A stretch of DNA of 14,648 nt. Origin: an uncultured Anaerolineales bacterium (GTDB lineage: Bacteria; Chloroflexota; Anaerolineae; Anaerolineales; Villigracilaceae). This document shows, one piece after another, positions 1-9,081 of the stretch. Position numbers and translations under genes: made by a program. The notes under the pieces were generated by a model, which was not told where the DNA came from, did not search any database, and worked only from the letters and a program-made list of their open reading frames with translations. The stretch's first letter is position 1, and each line of letters begins with the position of its first letter. The stretch is from positions 1 through 14,648 of the forward strand of contig CALFXA010000244.1 in assembly GCA_937928015.1 (NCBI GenBank). The letters are read 5' to 3'.

Positions 1-694
<694 letters not shown>

Positions 695-716
695 GCGGCA
701 CCTCGTTTAGATAATG

Positions 717-753
717 GACAGCCATGTCCCGGAGTTGGCGGAACATGGCTGTC
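717..753 (-). other. Intercistronic hairpin between binding protein and permease
   Basis: GACAGCCATGT at 717-727 pairs perfectly with ACATGGCTGTC at 743-753 (11 bp, 15-base loop). On the minus strand it lies just after the solute-binding-protein stop codon and before the permease ribosome-binding site. It has no T-tract on its downstream side, so it is unlikely to be a strong intrinsic terminator. By analogy with malE-malF intercistronic structures it may stabilise the upstream message or cause partial attenuation. Confidence 0.7.
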
Positions 754-770
754 TTCTTACTGCTTACCTT

Positions 771-2654
<1,884 letters not shown>

Positions 2655-2722
2655 CTTCTTTCTCCTGATTATGGTTTGATATTCAGTCGGAAACCGGCCA
2701 TCGAATAGGCGGGTTTTCTGGG

Positions 2723-2752
2723 AGTCCAGAGACCACATGAGGGGGCTGGACT
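2723..2752 (-). other. Leader hairpin upstream of the family-5 binding protein
   Basis: AGTCCAG (2723-2729) pairs with CTGGACT (2746-2752), a 7-bp stem with a 16-base loop in the probable 5' untranslated region of the binding-protein gene. It lies between an isolated SD-like AAGGAGGTG (about 2799-2807, minus strand) and the true start at 2654. The role is unknown. A clear promoter was not found in 2655-2835, so this gene may be read from the lacI promoter or from a poorly matching one. Confidence 0.35.
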
Positions 2753-2835
2753 TCTGTCTCATCGCTTACTATTAGTATATCCAATCTGCCGAAAAAAGCA
2801 CCTCCTTCCACATTAAAGATTTTTTACGATGCATA

Positions 2836-3876
2836 TTAACCGCTGATCAGATCTTTTCTGATTGCGCCACACGAATCTCGGATGATGAGTTGGGTATCCA
2901 TGATGACGTGACGCGGCGGGTGGATGCCGTTCTCGATCAAGTCCATCAGCAGTTCAACGGCGCGGATGCCAAATTGAACCACGGGCTGGCGGATGGTGGT
3001 AAGTGGGGGATCATTTGTCGCGGCGAGGGGAACATCGTCGAAGCCGATGAGGGCGATATCGTTGGGTACGCTCAAACCTGCTTCGCGCGCGGCGCGGACC
3101 GCGCCAATGGCCATCAGGTCCGAGGCGACGAAGACCGCCTCGGGGCGTGTAGGCAACAGTCGCTGCATGGCATAATATCCACCCGCTTCGGTAAAATCGC
3201 CTTCGATCACCAGTGCCTCATCTAATTTGACACCGCGATCGCTCAGGGCCTTCGTGAATCCAGCGTGACGGTCGAGTCCCACGGCGCTCAGGCTGGGACC
3301 GGTAATCGTGGCGATGCGCCGATAGCCAAGGCGAATCAGGTGGACCGCTGCGTTATAGGCCCCGCTGACGTTGTCCACGTCCACGAAGGTGACGTTGTCG
3401 AAGTGTTGGGGGCGGCCCAGCACCACCTGCGGAATATTGGCGTCCATTAAATGGCCGATAATCTGCTGGTCGCCGTGATGACCCGATTGGACCAGCACCC
3501 CGTCCAACAGGCCTTTGCGGGTGACGCGGGTGAAGATCTTTTTCTCATCTTCCTTGCTGCTCACCAAGTACAATGCCAGGGTGTAGTTGTGTTCGTTGCA
3601 TGCCTGGGCAATGCCCTTGGTCAAGTGAGGGAAGTAGGGATCGGTGAAAAATTGAAAAACGCTTTGGGGGAGGACTAGGCCGAGGGTCCAGGAGCGTTGG
3701 GAGGCCAGGGTGCGGGCGGCCGCATTGGGGTGGTAGCCCGTCTGCTGAATCACATCCAGAACACGGCGGCGTACGTCTTCACTAACATTGGGGAGGTCGT
3801 TCACCACCCGCGAAACGGTGGATCGGGACACTCCAGCCTGCTCTGCGATGTCTTCCAAGGTCAGATTGGACACCAT
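2836..3876 (-). CDS. LacI-family transcriptional repressor, CelR/CebR-like operator type
   Basis: This is a sugar-responsive DNA-binding repressor, 346 aa, close to the usual LacI length. The N-terminal helix-turn-helix lies at about 6-28 (LEDIAEQAGVSRSTVSRVVN), the hinge helix at about 50-59 (NAAARTLAS), and the rest is a periplasmic-binding-protein-like effector domain. ATG 3876 is chosen over the upstream ATG at 3936 because AGGAG lies just before it and the family N-terminus starts here. The next codon, GTG 3873, would give a more usual spacing of five bases and cannot be excluded. The recognition helix has Arg-Ser where LacI has Tyr-Gln. The two boxes at 3984-3997 and 3891-3904 match the 14-bp CelR/CebR cellobiose-repressor operator in 13 and 12 positions, so autoregulation and control of the divergent GH130 gene are likely. 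The effector may be cellobiose or a related beta-disaccharide (inference). Confidence 0.95.
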   Translation of the reverse strand: MVSNLTLEDIAEQAGVSRSTVSRVVNDLPNVSEDVRRRVLDVIQQTGYHPNAAARTLASQRSWTLGLVLPQSVFQFFTDPYFPHLTKGIAQACNEHNYTLALYLVSSKEDEKKIFTRVTRKGLLDGVLVQSGHHGDQQIIGHLMDANIPQVVLGRPQHFDNVTFVDVDNVSGAYNAAVHLIRLGYRRIATITGPSLSAVGLDRHAGFTKALSDRGVKLDEALVIEGDFTEAGGYYAMQRLLPTRPEAVFVASDLMAIGAVRAAREAGLSVPNDIALIGFDDVPLAATNDPPLTTIRQPVVQFGIRAVELLMDLIENGIHPPRHVIMDTQLIIRDSCGAIRKDLISG

Positions 3877-3890
3877 GACTCCTGTCAGAT

Positions 3891-3904
3891 TGGTAGCGCT
3901 CTCA
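3891..3904. promoter_or_regulatory. Second CelR-like operator, in the lacI leader
   Basis: TGGTAGCGCTCTCA matches 12 of 14 positions of TGGGAGCGCTCCCA and keeps the AGCGCT core. It lies 15-28 bases upstream of the repressor start codon, downstream of its probable promoter. The centre-to-centre distance to the main box is 93 bp, close to nine helical turns, so looping or a transcription roadblock is possible. Confidence 0.6.
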
Positions 3905-3971
3905 TTGGTTTTCACAAATTCTTCACAAAAATCCATGTTTTGTTTAGTTTTTTATTCAAAAACCGTGACAT

Positions 3972-4000
3972 ATGGTATGATTGTGGGAGCGCTCTCACAA
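3972..4000 (-). promoter_or_regulatory. Candidate promoter of the lacI gene (minus strand)
   Basis: TTGTGA (4000-3995) and TACCAT (3977-3972) are separated by 17 bases on the minus strand and bracket the operator. Each hexamer is only a partial match to consensus, so the call rests mainly on spacing and overlap with the operator. Confidence 0.35.
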
Positions 4001-4008
4001 ATTATTAT
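3981..4008 (+). promoter_or_regulatory. Candidate promoter of the GH130 gene
   Basis: TTGTGG (3981-3986) and TATTAT (4003-4008, five of six) are separated by 16 bases, with the operator filling the spacer. The -35 match is weak. An alternative -10, TATGAT at 3976-3981, has no good partner. Confidence 0.4.
3984..3997. promoter_or_regulatory. Primary CelR-like operator between lacI and GH130
   Basis: TGGGAGCGCTCTCA matches the published CelR/CebR box TGGGAGCGCTCCCA at 13 of 14 positions. The symmetry extends to a 20-bp near-palindrome at 3981-4000 (TTGTG on the left, CACAA on the right) with a single mismatched pair. It lies between -35 and -10 candidates on both strands, so bound repressor would silence lacI and the GH130 gene together. 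Confidence 0.8.
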
Positions 4009-4014
4009 AGGATA

Positions 4015-4026
4015 ATTACCGGTAAT
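4015..4026. promoter_or_regulatory. Perfect 12-bp palindrome in the GH130 leader
   Basis: ATTACCGGTAAT is a perfect inverted repeat just downstream of the candidate GH130 promoter. It contains the half-site GGTAA that also occurs in the operators of the second LacI repressor, but arranged outward and without the central CG. It could be a regulator site, a cross-talk site or chance. Confidence 0.3.
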
Positions 4027-4108
4027 AGTCAACAGGATTAATGTCACTTTAACGGCAAGTAAACCCGAGTTATCATTTGCCCGCCCATCCTTTGCATTGG
4101 AGGTACCT

Positions 4109-5080
4109 ATGATCTACCCTGCTCTCCCGAATATTCCTTGGGAAGACCGCCCGTCTGGTCGCTCGGACGTGGTCTGGCGCTACAGCCAGAACCCGATCAT
4201 CCCCCGTGACCTGATTCCCTCATCCAACAGCATTTTTAACAGCGCCGTTGTTCCCTTCAACGGGAAGTTTGCCGGCGTTTTTCGGTGTGACAACAAGAAA
4301 CGCGAGATGAATATCCACCGCGGCTTCAGCGACGACGGACTCAACTGGAAACTGGACAACGATCCAATCGAATGGGAATATTCCGATCCCGAACTCAGTC
4401 ACTTCCAGTATCGTTATGACCCGCGCGTGGTGTGGATCGAGGATCGCTACTACGTGAGCTGGTGCAACGGTTACCACGGTCCGACCATTGGCATTGGCTA
4501 CACCTTCGATTTCGAGAAGTTTACCTTTCTTGAGAATGCGTTGCTCCCCTTCAACCGTAACGGAGTGTTGTTCCCGCGCCGCATCGGTGGGAAATATTTC
4601 ATGCTCAGCCGCCCCAGCGACAATGGTCACACACCCTTTGGCGACATCTACATGAGCCAGAGTCCCGACCTGGTGCATTGGGGACAGCACCGCTTCGTGA
4701 TGGGCGTCAAGGGCGGCTGGCAGAGCACCAAGATTGGTGCGGGGCCCGTCCCAATCGAGACGCCCGAGGGCTGGCTGCTCTTCTATCACGGCGTGTTGAC
4801 CTCCTGTAACGGATTCGTCTACAGCTTCGGCGCGACTCTGCTCGATCTGGAACAACCCTGGAAGGTGATTGCTCGTGGCGAGCCGTATCTGCTCTCGCCG
4901 CAGACCCTGTACGAGTGCGTTGGTGACGTCCCGAATGTGGCTTTCCCCTGTGCAACGCTATACGATGAGTCCACAGGTCGCATAGCCATCTATTATGGCG
5001 GTGCGGATACGGTCACGGCCCTGGCTTTTGCCAAGGTGGATGAGGTGCTGGATTTTGTCAAATCCACTTCGGAGATCTAA
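4109..5080 (+). CDS. GH130 family beta-mannoside phosphorylase/hydrolase
   Basis: This is a 323-residue cytoplasmic enzyme (no signal peptide) of the five-bladed beta-propeller GH130 family. The family phosphorolyses beta-1,4-mannosides, including mannosyl-glucose, manno-oligosaccharides and mannosyl-GlcNAc, giving mannose 1-phosphate; a few members are hydrolases. Visible family segments are NPII (28-31), [17 protein letters not shown] (43-59), [17 protein letters not shown] (103-119), NGVLFPRR (151-158), [20 protein letters not shown] (210-229) and YYGGADT (295-301). Asp104 in YDPR is the expected catalytic acid. Start ATG 4109 follows GGAGG at five bases; a TTG at 4097 overlaps the ribosome-binding site and is rejected. 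The gene is divergent from lacI and shares its operator. Full length with a typical C-terminus argues for an active enzyme. Phosphorylase versus hydrolase and the exact subfamily cannot be settled by eye. Confidence 0.9.
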   Translation: MIYPALPNIPWEDRPSGRSDVVWRYSQNPIIPRDLIPSSNSIFNSAVVPFNGKFAGVFRCDNKKREMNIHRGFSDDGLNWKLDNDPIEWEYSDPELSHFQYRYDPRVVWIEDRYYVSWCNGYHGPTIGIGYTFDFEKFTFLENALLPFNRNGVLFPRRIGGKYFMLSRPSDNGHTPFGDIYMSQSPDLVHWGQHRFVMGVKGGWQSTKIGAGPVPIETPEGWLLFYHGVLTSCNGFVYSFGATLLDLEQPWKVIARGEPYLLSPQTLYECVGDVPNVAFPCATLYDESTGRIAIYYGGADTVTALAFAKVDEVLDFVKSTSEI

Positions 5081-5144
5081 ACGGGGTGGGGGATGGTGAC
5101 CCCAAAGCCTGCTGTCCTCCTCAATTGTATAAGGATTAAATGAA

Positions 5145-5172
5145 ATGAGCCCGCTCTCAGGAGCGGGCTCAT
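5145..5172 (+). terminator. Strong hairpin after GH130, probable terminator
   Basis: ATGAGCCCGCTC and GAGCGGGCTCAT form a perfect 12-bp stem with a TCAG loop, 64 bases after the GH130 stop. The downstream T content on the plus strand is poor (GGTTTGTGG) and is better on the minus strand. It may therefore work weakly or in both directions, insulating the two modules. Confidence 0.6.
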
Positions 5173-5240
5173 GGTTTGTGGCGGGTATCCCAAGCGACAT
5201 GATATTTGTAACTATTTTGGCGTGAGTCCAATTTTACTTG

Positions 5241-5269
5241 TTGACACGGGAAAAAATATATGCAATAAT
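5241..5269 (+). promoter_or_regulatory. Near-consensus promoter of the second lacI gene
   Basis: A perfect TTGACA (5241-5246) is followed after exactly 17 bases by AATAAT (5264-5269, five of six). Transcription would start near 5276, immediately before the tandem operators. This is the best sigma-70-type promoter in the window. Confidence 0.8.
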
Positions 5270-5278
5270 GCTCTCATC

Positions 5279-5302
5279 GGTAACGATACCGATAACGATA
5301 CC
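5279..5302. promoter_or_regulatory. Two tandem LacI-type operators
   Basis: GGTAACGATACC (5279-5290) is followed directly by GATAACGATACC (5291-5302). These are two near-palindromic 12-mers with a central CG, repeated with a 12-bp period. Both differ only slightly from the perfect palindrome at 6387-6398. They lie just downstream of the -10 of the repressor's own promoter, as expected for autoregulation. Confidence 0.75.
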
Positions 5303-5325
5303 GAATCGATTGACGGAAACTCGAT

Positions 5326-6342
5326 ATGCCGCCTAAGAAACGCTCCGTAACCATACAAGACGTCGCCAAGGCATCCGGCGTGTCCGTGTCCACCGTGTCG
5401 CGCGTGTTAAACGGCAAGGTGGATGTGGCGGACGAAACGCAGGCTCGTATTGTAGGCGTGATTGCCAATCTCGGGTACACGTCCAATCTGGCGGCTCGCA
5501 GCATGCGTAGTCACAAGAAGAATTTGATTGGTTTGGTCGTGCCTGACATCGGTTTTCCGTATTCGATTGAAATCATGAAGGGCATTAACCAGGCGATTGC
5601 GGAATCGACCTATGATTTATTGGTTTACACCACGGGGGATGTGCAAAAAAGTGAAGCGGCTTCCCATGAACAACATTATGTCTCCCTATTGAATAATTCG
5701 CTGACTGACGGCGTCATCATCGTGGCCTCGGCGGCCTCGGACTTCATCACCAACGCTCCCATCGTGGCCGTGGACCCGCATGCGCTCAAGCCGAATTATC
5801 CGTCGGTGCAGGGCACCAACTATCACGGCACGTTGGACATCATGGACTATCTGCTGGGCTTGGGCCATCGCCACATCGGATTCATCTGTGGGCGCCCGGA
5901 GATCAACAGCGCGGGGCGGCGTCTGCAAGGCTACCGCGATGCCCTGATCCGCGCTGGGGTGGAGGTGGATGAGAGCCTGATCGTGCCTGGCGATTTCACC
6001 ACCCCCAGTGGAAGAGAGCGCGGTTTGCAGTTGCTCTCCATGCCCAATCCCCCGACTGCCATTTTTGCCGCCAACGATCAATCAGCCATCGGGGTATTCC
6101 AGGCTGCCGAAGAACGCGGCCTGCGTGTTCCGCAGGATCTGTCCATTGTAGGGTTCGACAACATCACGGAAGCCAAATACCTGGGATTAACCACCATCGA
6201 CCAGCGTCTGGCCGAGATGGGGTATGTGGCGGTGCATATGCTCCTCAAACTGATCAAGAATGAGCCGATCGATGCTCTCGTCCACAAAATGCCGACCCAA
6301 TTGCTGGTGCGTAGTTCCTGTAGCGCACCGTCACGATCATAA
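5326..6342 (+). CDS. LacI-family transcriptional repressor (second)
   Basis: This is a 338-residue repressor of the LacI family. The helix-turn-helix is at about 8-30 (VTIQDVAKASGVSVSTVSRVLN), the hinge at about 53-60 (SNLAARSM), and the effector-binding domain from about 67 to the end, with typical family segments GLVVPDI, LGHRHIGFICG, AIFAANDQSAIG and SIVGFDNI. The recognition helix has Val-Ser at the specificity positions, unlike Arg-Ser in the neighbouring LacI protein, which fits a different operator with an AACG/CGTT core. The start ATG has only a weak upstream ribosome-binding site (CGGAAAC). Two tandem operators precede the gene and a third precedes the sugar-transport operon downstream, so it most likely represses itself and that operon until an imported oligosaccharide or its product binds. 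The effector is unknown. Confidence 0.96.
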   Translation: MPPKKRSVTIQDVAKASGVSVSTVSRVLNGKVDVADETQARIVGVIANLGYTSNLAARSMRSHKKNLIGLVVPDIGFPYSIEIMKGINQAIAESTYDLLVYTTGDVQKSEAASHEQHYVSLLNNSLTDGVIIVASAASDFITNAPIVAVDPHALKPNYPSVQGTNYHGTLDIMDYLLGLGHRHIGFICGRPEINSAGRRLQGYRDALIRAGVEVDESLIVPGDFTTPSGRERGLQLLSMPNPPTAIFAANDQSAIGVFQAAEERGLRVPQDLSIVGFDNITEAKYLGLTTIDQRLAEMGYVAVHMLLKLIKNEPIDALVHKMPTQLLVRSSCSAPSRS

Positions 6343-6386
6343 AGAAACCTTGAAGGCATATGTTGTCTTCTTTTTTTCTGCCTTCC

Positions 6387-6398
6387 GGTAACGTTACC
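6387..6398. promoter_or_regulatory. Perfect-palindrome operator upstream of the sugar ABC operon
   Basis: GGTAACGTTACC is a perfect 12-bp palindrome with a central CG. It matches the two sites in the promoter of the adjacent lacI gene at 11 and 10 of 12 positions. It lies 160 bases before the binding-protein start and directly upstream of a candidate -35. The shared motif links this repressor to this operon. Confidence 0.78.
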
Positions 6399-6403
6399 AA
6401 ACT

Positions 6404-6431
6404 TTGAAAGGAGGTGATTCTCGTTCATAGT
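6404..6431 (+). promoter_or_regulatory. Candidate promoter of the sugar ABC/GH3 operon
   Basis: TTGAAA (6404-6409, five of six) and CATAGT (6426-6431, four of six) are 16 bases apart, just downstream of the operator. The AAGGAGGTG in the spacer resembles a ribosome-binding site but has no suitable start codon. If the promoter is correct, the transcript has a leader of about 120 bases. Confidence 0.35.
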
Positions 6432-6443
6432 GAAAAAAGAAAG

Positions 6444-6485
6444 GCAGGCCTTCTCTTCGCCCTGACAGACAAAAGGAAGACCTGC
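6444..6485 (+). other. Leader hairpin before the binding-protein gene
   Basis: GCAGGCCTTC (6444-6453) can pair with GAAGACCTGC (6476-6485), a 10-bp stem with one mismatch and a 22-base loop, in the probable 5' untranslated region. There is no T-tract. It may protect the 5' end of the message; the function is not known. Confidence 0.35.
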
Positions 6486-6557
6486 ACAATCGTGCGGAGA
6501 CCTCTCCACACAAGAGCAGTATACCCGATTCAAAATTAATCTTGAAGGAGAAGAAAC

Positions 6558-8039
6558 ATGCGCAAGTCAGTGTTGTACGTTTTGAGCCTGCTGGTGGTTG
6601 CCAGCATGCTTTTAGCCGCCTGCGGCACCACCACCCCCGCGGCCCCTGCTGCTACCGAAGCCCCGGCCCAGACCGAAGCCCCCGCCATGACTGAGGCCCC
6701 CGCTGCCACCGACGCTCCCGCAGCCGAACTCGAAGGCACCCTGAACGTGTGGTCCTTCACTAATGAGATTCGCACCATGGCCATCGCCTTCCAGGGCAAA
6801 CACCCCAAGGTGAAGGTCGTGTATACCATGATCCCCATGACCAACGGCGAATACCAGACCAAGGTCAAAGCTGCCTCTGGCACCGCTGATTCCCCCGATG
6901 TAGTGGCCCTCGAAGCCGCCTTCGTCAAGGAATGGGTTGAGTCCGACCTGCTGATGGACTTGAACGAACTGGTCCCGTTGACCGAAGAACTCAAGACCTA
7001 CCCGGCCGTCGTGCAGGTGGGTACCTATGATGGCATTACCAAGGCCTTCTCCTACCAGGCCACCCCGGGTGCTTTCTTCTATCGCCGCTCCATCGCGAAG
7101 GAATGCCTCGGAACCGATGAGCCCGAGAAGGTCCAGGCCATGGTTGCCGACATGGACAAGTTTGTCGAGACCGCTGCCAAGATCAAGGAATGCGGCACGG
7201 GCGACTACTACACCGTCGGCACCGGCGCTGAACTGTTCACCCCCTTCCTCGCCAACCGCGCTCAGCCGTGGGTTGTGGATGGCAAACTGGTCATCGATCC
7301 GAAGATCGTGGAATATGTCCACTTCGCCAAGATGATGCGCGACAATGGCTACGAGTCGGGCGCTACGCAGTGGACCGAGGGTTGGTTCGCGGGCATGAAT
7401 GACACCCTGAAGGATGCCAACGGCACCCCGAAGAAGGTCTTCAGCTACTTCCTGCCCACCTGGGGTCTGCCCTACGTTTTGAGCCCCAACTCCACGCCCA
7501 AAGATGGCGGCACGAGCACCGCTGGTGACTGGGCCATGGTCAACGGCCCGATGTCCTATCAGTGGGGCGGCACCTGGGTCGGCGTTCTCGAAGGCAGCCC
7601 GAACTCTGAACTGGCGAAGGAATTCGTCAAGTTCGTGGCGCTCAATGAAGAGAACCTGACCAACTGGGCGACTGGCGTGTACACCAACGAGTACCTCAAG
7701 GCCATCGACCCGAACACGCCTGATGATCAGGCGCAGGCCGCAGGCGACTTCGTCTCCAGCCAGGTCGTGGTCGAGAAGATCACCAGCAGCTTCGACAAGT
7801 CCACGCTGTCCGACTTCCTCGGCGGTGAGAACTCCTACGGTGCGTTCGCCCTGGCCGCCCCGAGTGTCAATGGCGCCCTGCTCACGGGCTCTGACGATGC
7901 CATTCAGCGCGCTCTCAATGACCCGCTGGCGGCTTACCTGAGCGGCACCATGACCGAAGCGGAAATGTGGACTGCCTGGTTGGACGCTGTCCGCAATGAG
8001 TTCCCCGATCTGATCATCCCCGAACCCCCTGTGAAGTAA
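6558..8039 (+). CDS. Family-1 sugar ABC transporter solute-binding lipoprotein (CUT1 type)
   Basis: This 493-residue binding protein captures an oligosaccharide for the two permeases encoded next. The start at 6558 has AAGGAG seven bases upstream. The N-terminus is a lipoprotein signal peptide ending in lipobox LAAC, with lipidated Cys22. A repeat linker (four copies of a TEAPAx unit, residues 33-56) spans the cell envelope before the mature fold begins at about residue 60 with GTLNVWSFTNEIRTMAIAF, the standard family-1 opening strand. Later segments such as WAMVNGPMSYQWGGTWVGV and SELAKEFVKFVALNE are typical of CUT1 binding proteins. The gene heads an operon with two permeases and a GH3 glycosidase, and an operator for the upstream LacI repressor precedes it. 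The ligand is inferred to be a gluco- or xylo-oligosaccharide. Confidence 0.94.
   Translation: MRKSVLYVLSLLVVASMLLAACGTTTPAAPAATEAPAQTEAPAMTEAPAATDAPAAELEGTLNVWSFTNEIRTMAIAFQGKHPKVKVVYTMIPMTNGEYQTKVKAASGTADSPDVVALEAAFVKEWVESDLLMDLNELVPLTEELKTYPAVVQVGTYDGITKAFSYQATPGAFFYRRSIAKECLGTDEPEKVQAMVADMDKFVETAAKIKECGTGDYYTVGTGAELFTPFLANRAQPWVVDGKLVIDPKIVEYVHFAKMMRDNGYESGATQWTEGWFAGMNDTLKDANGTPKKVFSYFLPTWGLPYVLSPNSTPKDGGTSTAGDWAMVNGPMSYQWGGTWVGVLEGSPNSELAKEFVKFVALNEENLTNWATGVYTNEYLKAIDPNTPDDQAQAAGDFVSSQVVVEKITSSFDKSTLSDFLGGENSYGAFALAAPSVNGALLTGSDDAIQRALNDPLAAYLSGTMTEAEMWTAWLDAVRNEFPDLIIPEPPVK
6654..6725 (+). repeat. Four 18-bp imperfect tandem repeats coding the lipoprotein linker
   Basis: Four consecutive 18-base units encode TEAPAQ, TEAPAM, TEAPAA and TDAPAA, directly after the lipidated N-terminus. 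Such in-frame minisatellites set linker length and can vary between strains. Confidence 0.8.
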
Positions 8040-8049
8040 TCTCCTGAAT

Positions 8050-8081
8050 GATTGGGACGGCGCGGATGCGCCGTCCCAATC
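8050..8081 (+). other. Perfect 14-bp intercistronic hairpin
   Basis: GATTGGGACGGCGC and GCGCCGTCCCAATC form a perfect 14-bp stem with a GGAT loop, 10 bases after the binding-protein stop and 46 bases before the first permease start. No T-tract follows, so the operon can be read through while the upstream message is protected or partly attenuated. Confidence 0.75.
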
Positions 8082-8127
8082 CCATGGGGTTCCGTCCTCG
8101 ATTTCATCTCCCCTTATCGGAGGCAAC

Positions 8128-9081
8128 ATGAATTTTGCTAAACTCAAGAAGGCATCCACAGGGTATTTCTTCCTTGCGCCATTCATCATTGGATTCCTGG
8201 TCTTTGGCCTGTACCCGGTTGTCAATACCCTCACGTTGAGTTTCACGGATGCTACGTTGATGTCGGGCAAGAGTCATTTTATTGGGCTCGGCAACTTCCA
8301 GCGTTTGTTCGCTGACGAAGTGTTTATGCGGGCTGTGAGGAATACCTGGCTGCTCTGGATTCTGAACTTCCTGCCCCAGATCGGCGTTGCGCTGCTATTA
8401 TCTGTGATGTTTACGAACGTCCGCCTCAAGATCAAGGCGGTGGGGGTGTGGCGGGCCTTGTTCTTCCTGCCCAACTTGTTGATGCCTGCTGCCGTGGCGG
8501 CCTTATTCAATGCATTATTTGCTTATTATGGTCCGGTCAATCAATTGCTGGTGAGGGCGGGATTCCTGAGCGAGGCCATGCGGTTCTTGGAGTCGGTGGG
8601 GGTGACGCGCGGCCTGGTGATTTTCATTCAGTGGTGGACCTGGTTCGGGCAGACGATCATCATCGTTATGGCGGGTATGACCTCCATCCCGATCCAGCTA
8701 TATGAAGCAGCCATGGTGGACGGGGCCAATGGCTGGCAAATGTTCCGACGAATTACCCTTCCGCTCCTGCGGCCCATCCTGATCTACGTCTTTGTCACGT
8801 CGTTGGTGGGCGGCATGCAGATGTTCGACATCCCCTTCCTGCTGACCGATGGGCGCGGTTCGCCGCAAAGTTCCATCCAGACCAACAACATCCTGATGTA
8901 CATGAAGTTCGCCAGCAGCAAGGGACACATCGGTGCGGCTTCCTCTGTGGGCGTGCTGATCTTCATTATGACCAGCCTGTGCGCTCTGGGTATCTTCTAC
9001 TTCCTGCGTGACCGCGACAACGTGGAGAAGAAACCCGCGAAGAAATTGACTTCGGTCAAGAATATGGAAAAGGCGGCGTAA
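8128..9081 (+). CDS. Sugar ABC transporter permease, MalF/UgpA type (CUT1)
   Basis: This is one of the two membrane subunits of a CUT1 oligosaccharide importer, 317 residues with about six membrane segments (near 13-35, 72-97, 107-134, 160-185, 212-232 and 276-296). The ATPase-docking EAA loop is clear at about 193-216: EAAMVDGANGWQMFRRITLP. The start at 8128 has GGAGG four bases upstream. The C-terminal tail is short and lysine-rich. It lies behind the binding-protein gene and overlaps the next permease by one base, indicating co-translation of the two permease subunits. The family is certain and the sugar is not readable from this subunit. Confidence 0.95.
   Translation: MNFAKLKKASTGYFFLAPFIIGFLVFGLYPVVNTLTLSFTDATLMSGKSHFIGLGNFQRLFADEVFMRAVRNTWLLWILNFLPQIGVALLLSVMFTNVRLKIKAVGVWRALFFLPNLLMPAAVAALFNALFAYYGPVNQLLVRAGFLSEAMRFLESVGVTRGLVIFIQWWTWFGQTIIIVMAGMTSIPIQLYEAAMVDGANGWQMFRRITLPLLRPILIYVFVTSLVGGMQMFDIPFLLTDGRGSPQSSIQTNNILMYMKFASSKGHIGAASSVGVLIFIMTSLCALGIFYFLRDRDNVEKKPAKKLTSVKNMEKAA

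Noticed and set aside
2655..2762. 36-residue N-terminal extension of the family-5 binding protein
   Set aside because: No ribosome-binding site before the ATG at 2762, and it would place the lipoprotein signal peptide internally; ATG 2654 has AGGAGA and a correct signal peptide.
3877..3936. 20-residue N-terminal extension of the first LacI
   Set aside because: No ribosome-binding site before 3936, the region holds the second operator, and LacI proteins begin just before the helix-turn-helix.
5270..5276. CelR-type half-site GCTCTCA at the second lacI promoter
   Set aside because: Only one half matches; the left half has no symmetry, so chance is likely.
5274..5504. Minus-strand open frame ending in alternating Tyr-Arg
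   Set aside because: The repeat is the translated tandem operator; there is no gene evidence.
6341..6385. Possible terminator after the second lacI gene
   Set aside because: The best stem (GAAGGCA with TGCCTTC) encloses the T-run in its loop, and the alternative stem before the T-run has only four pairs.
6414..6540. Possible 40-codon leader ORF after AAGGAGGTG
   Set aside because: It would need GTG overlapping the ribosome-binding site or an ATT start; no standard start codon at usable spacing.
6612..8270. 552-codon open frame antisense to the CUT1 binding protein
   Set aside because: It spans the binding-protein gene, the intercistronic hairpin and a permease start, ends in a Gly-rich low-complexity tail mirroring the linker, and has no family features.
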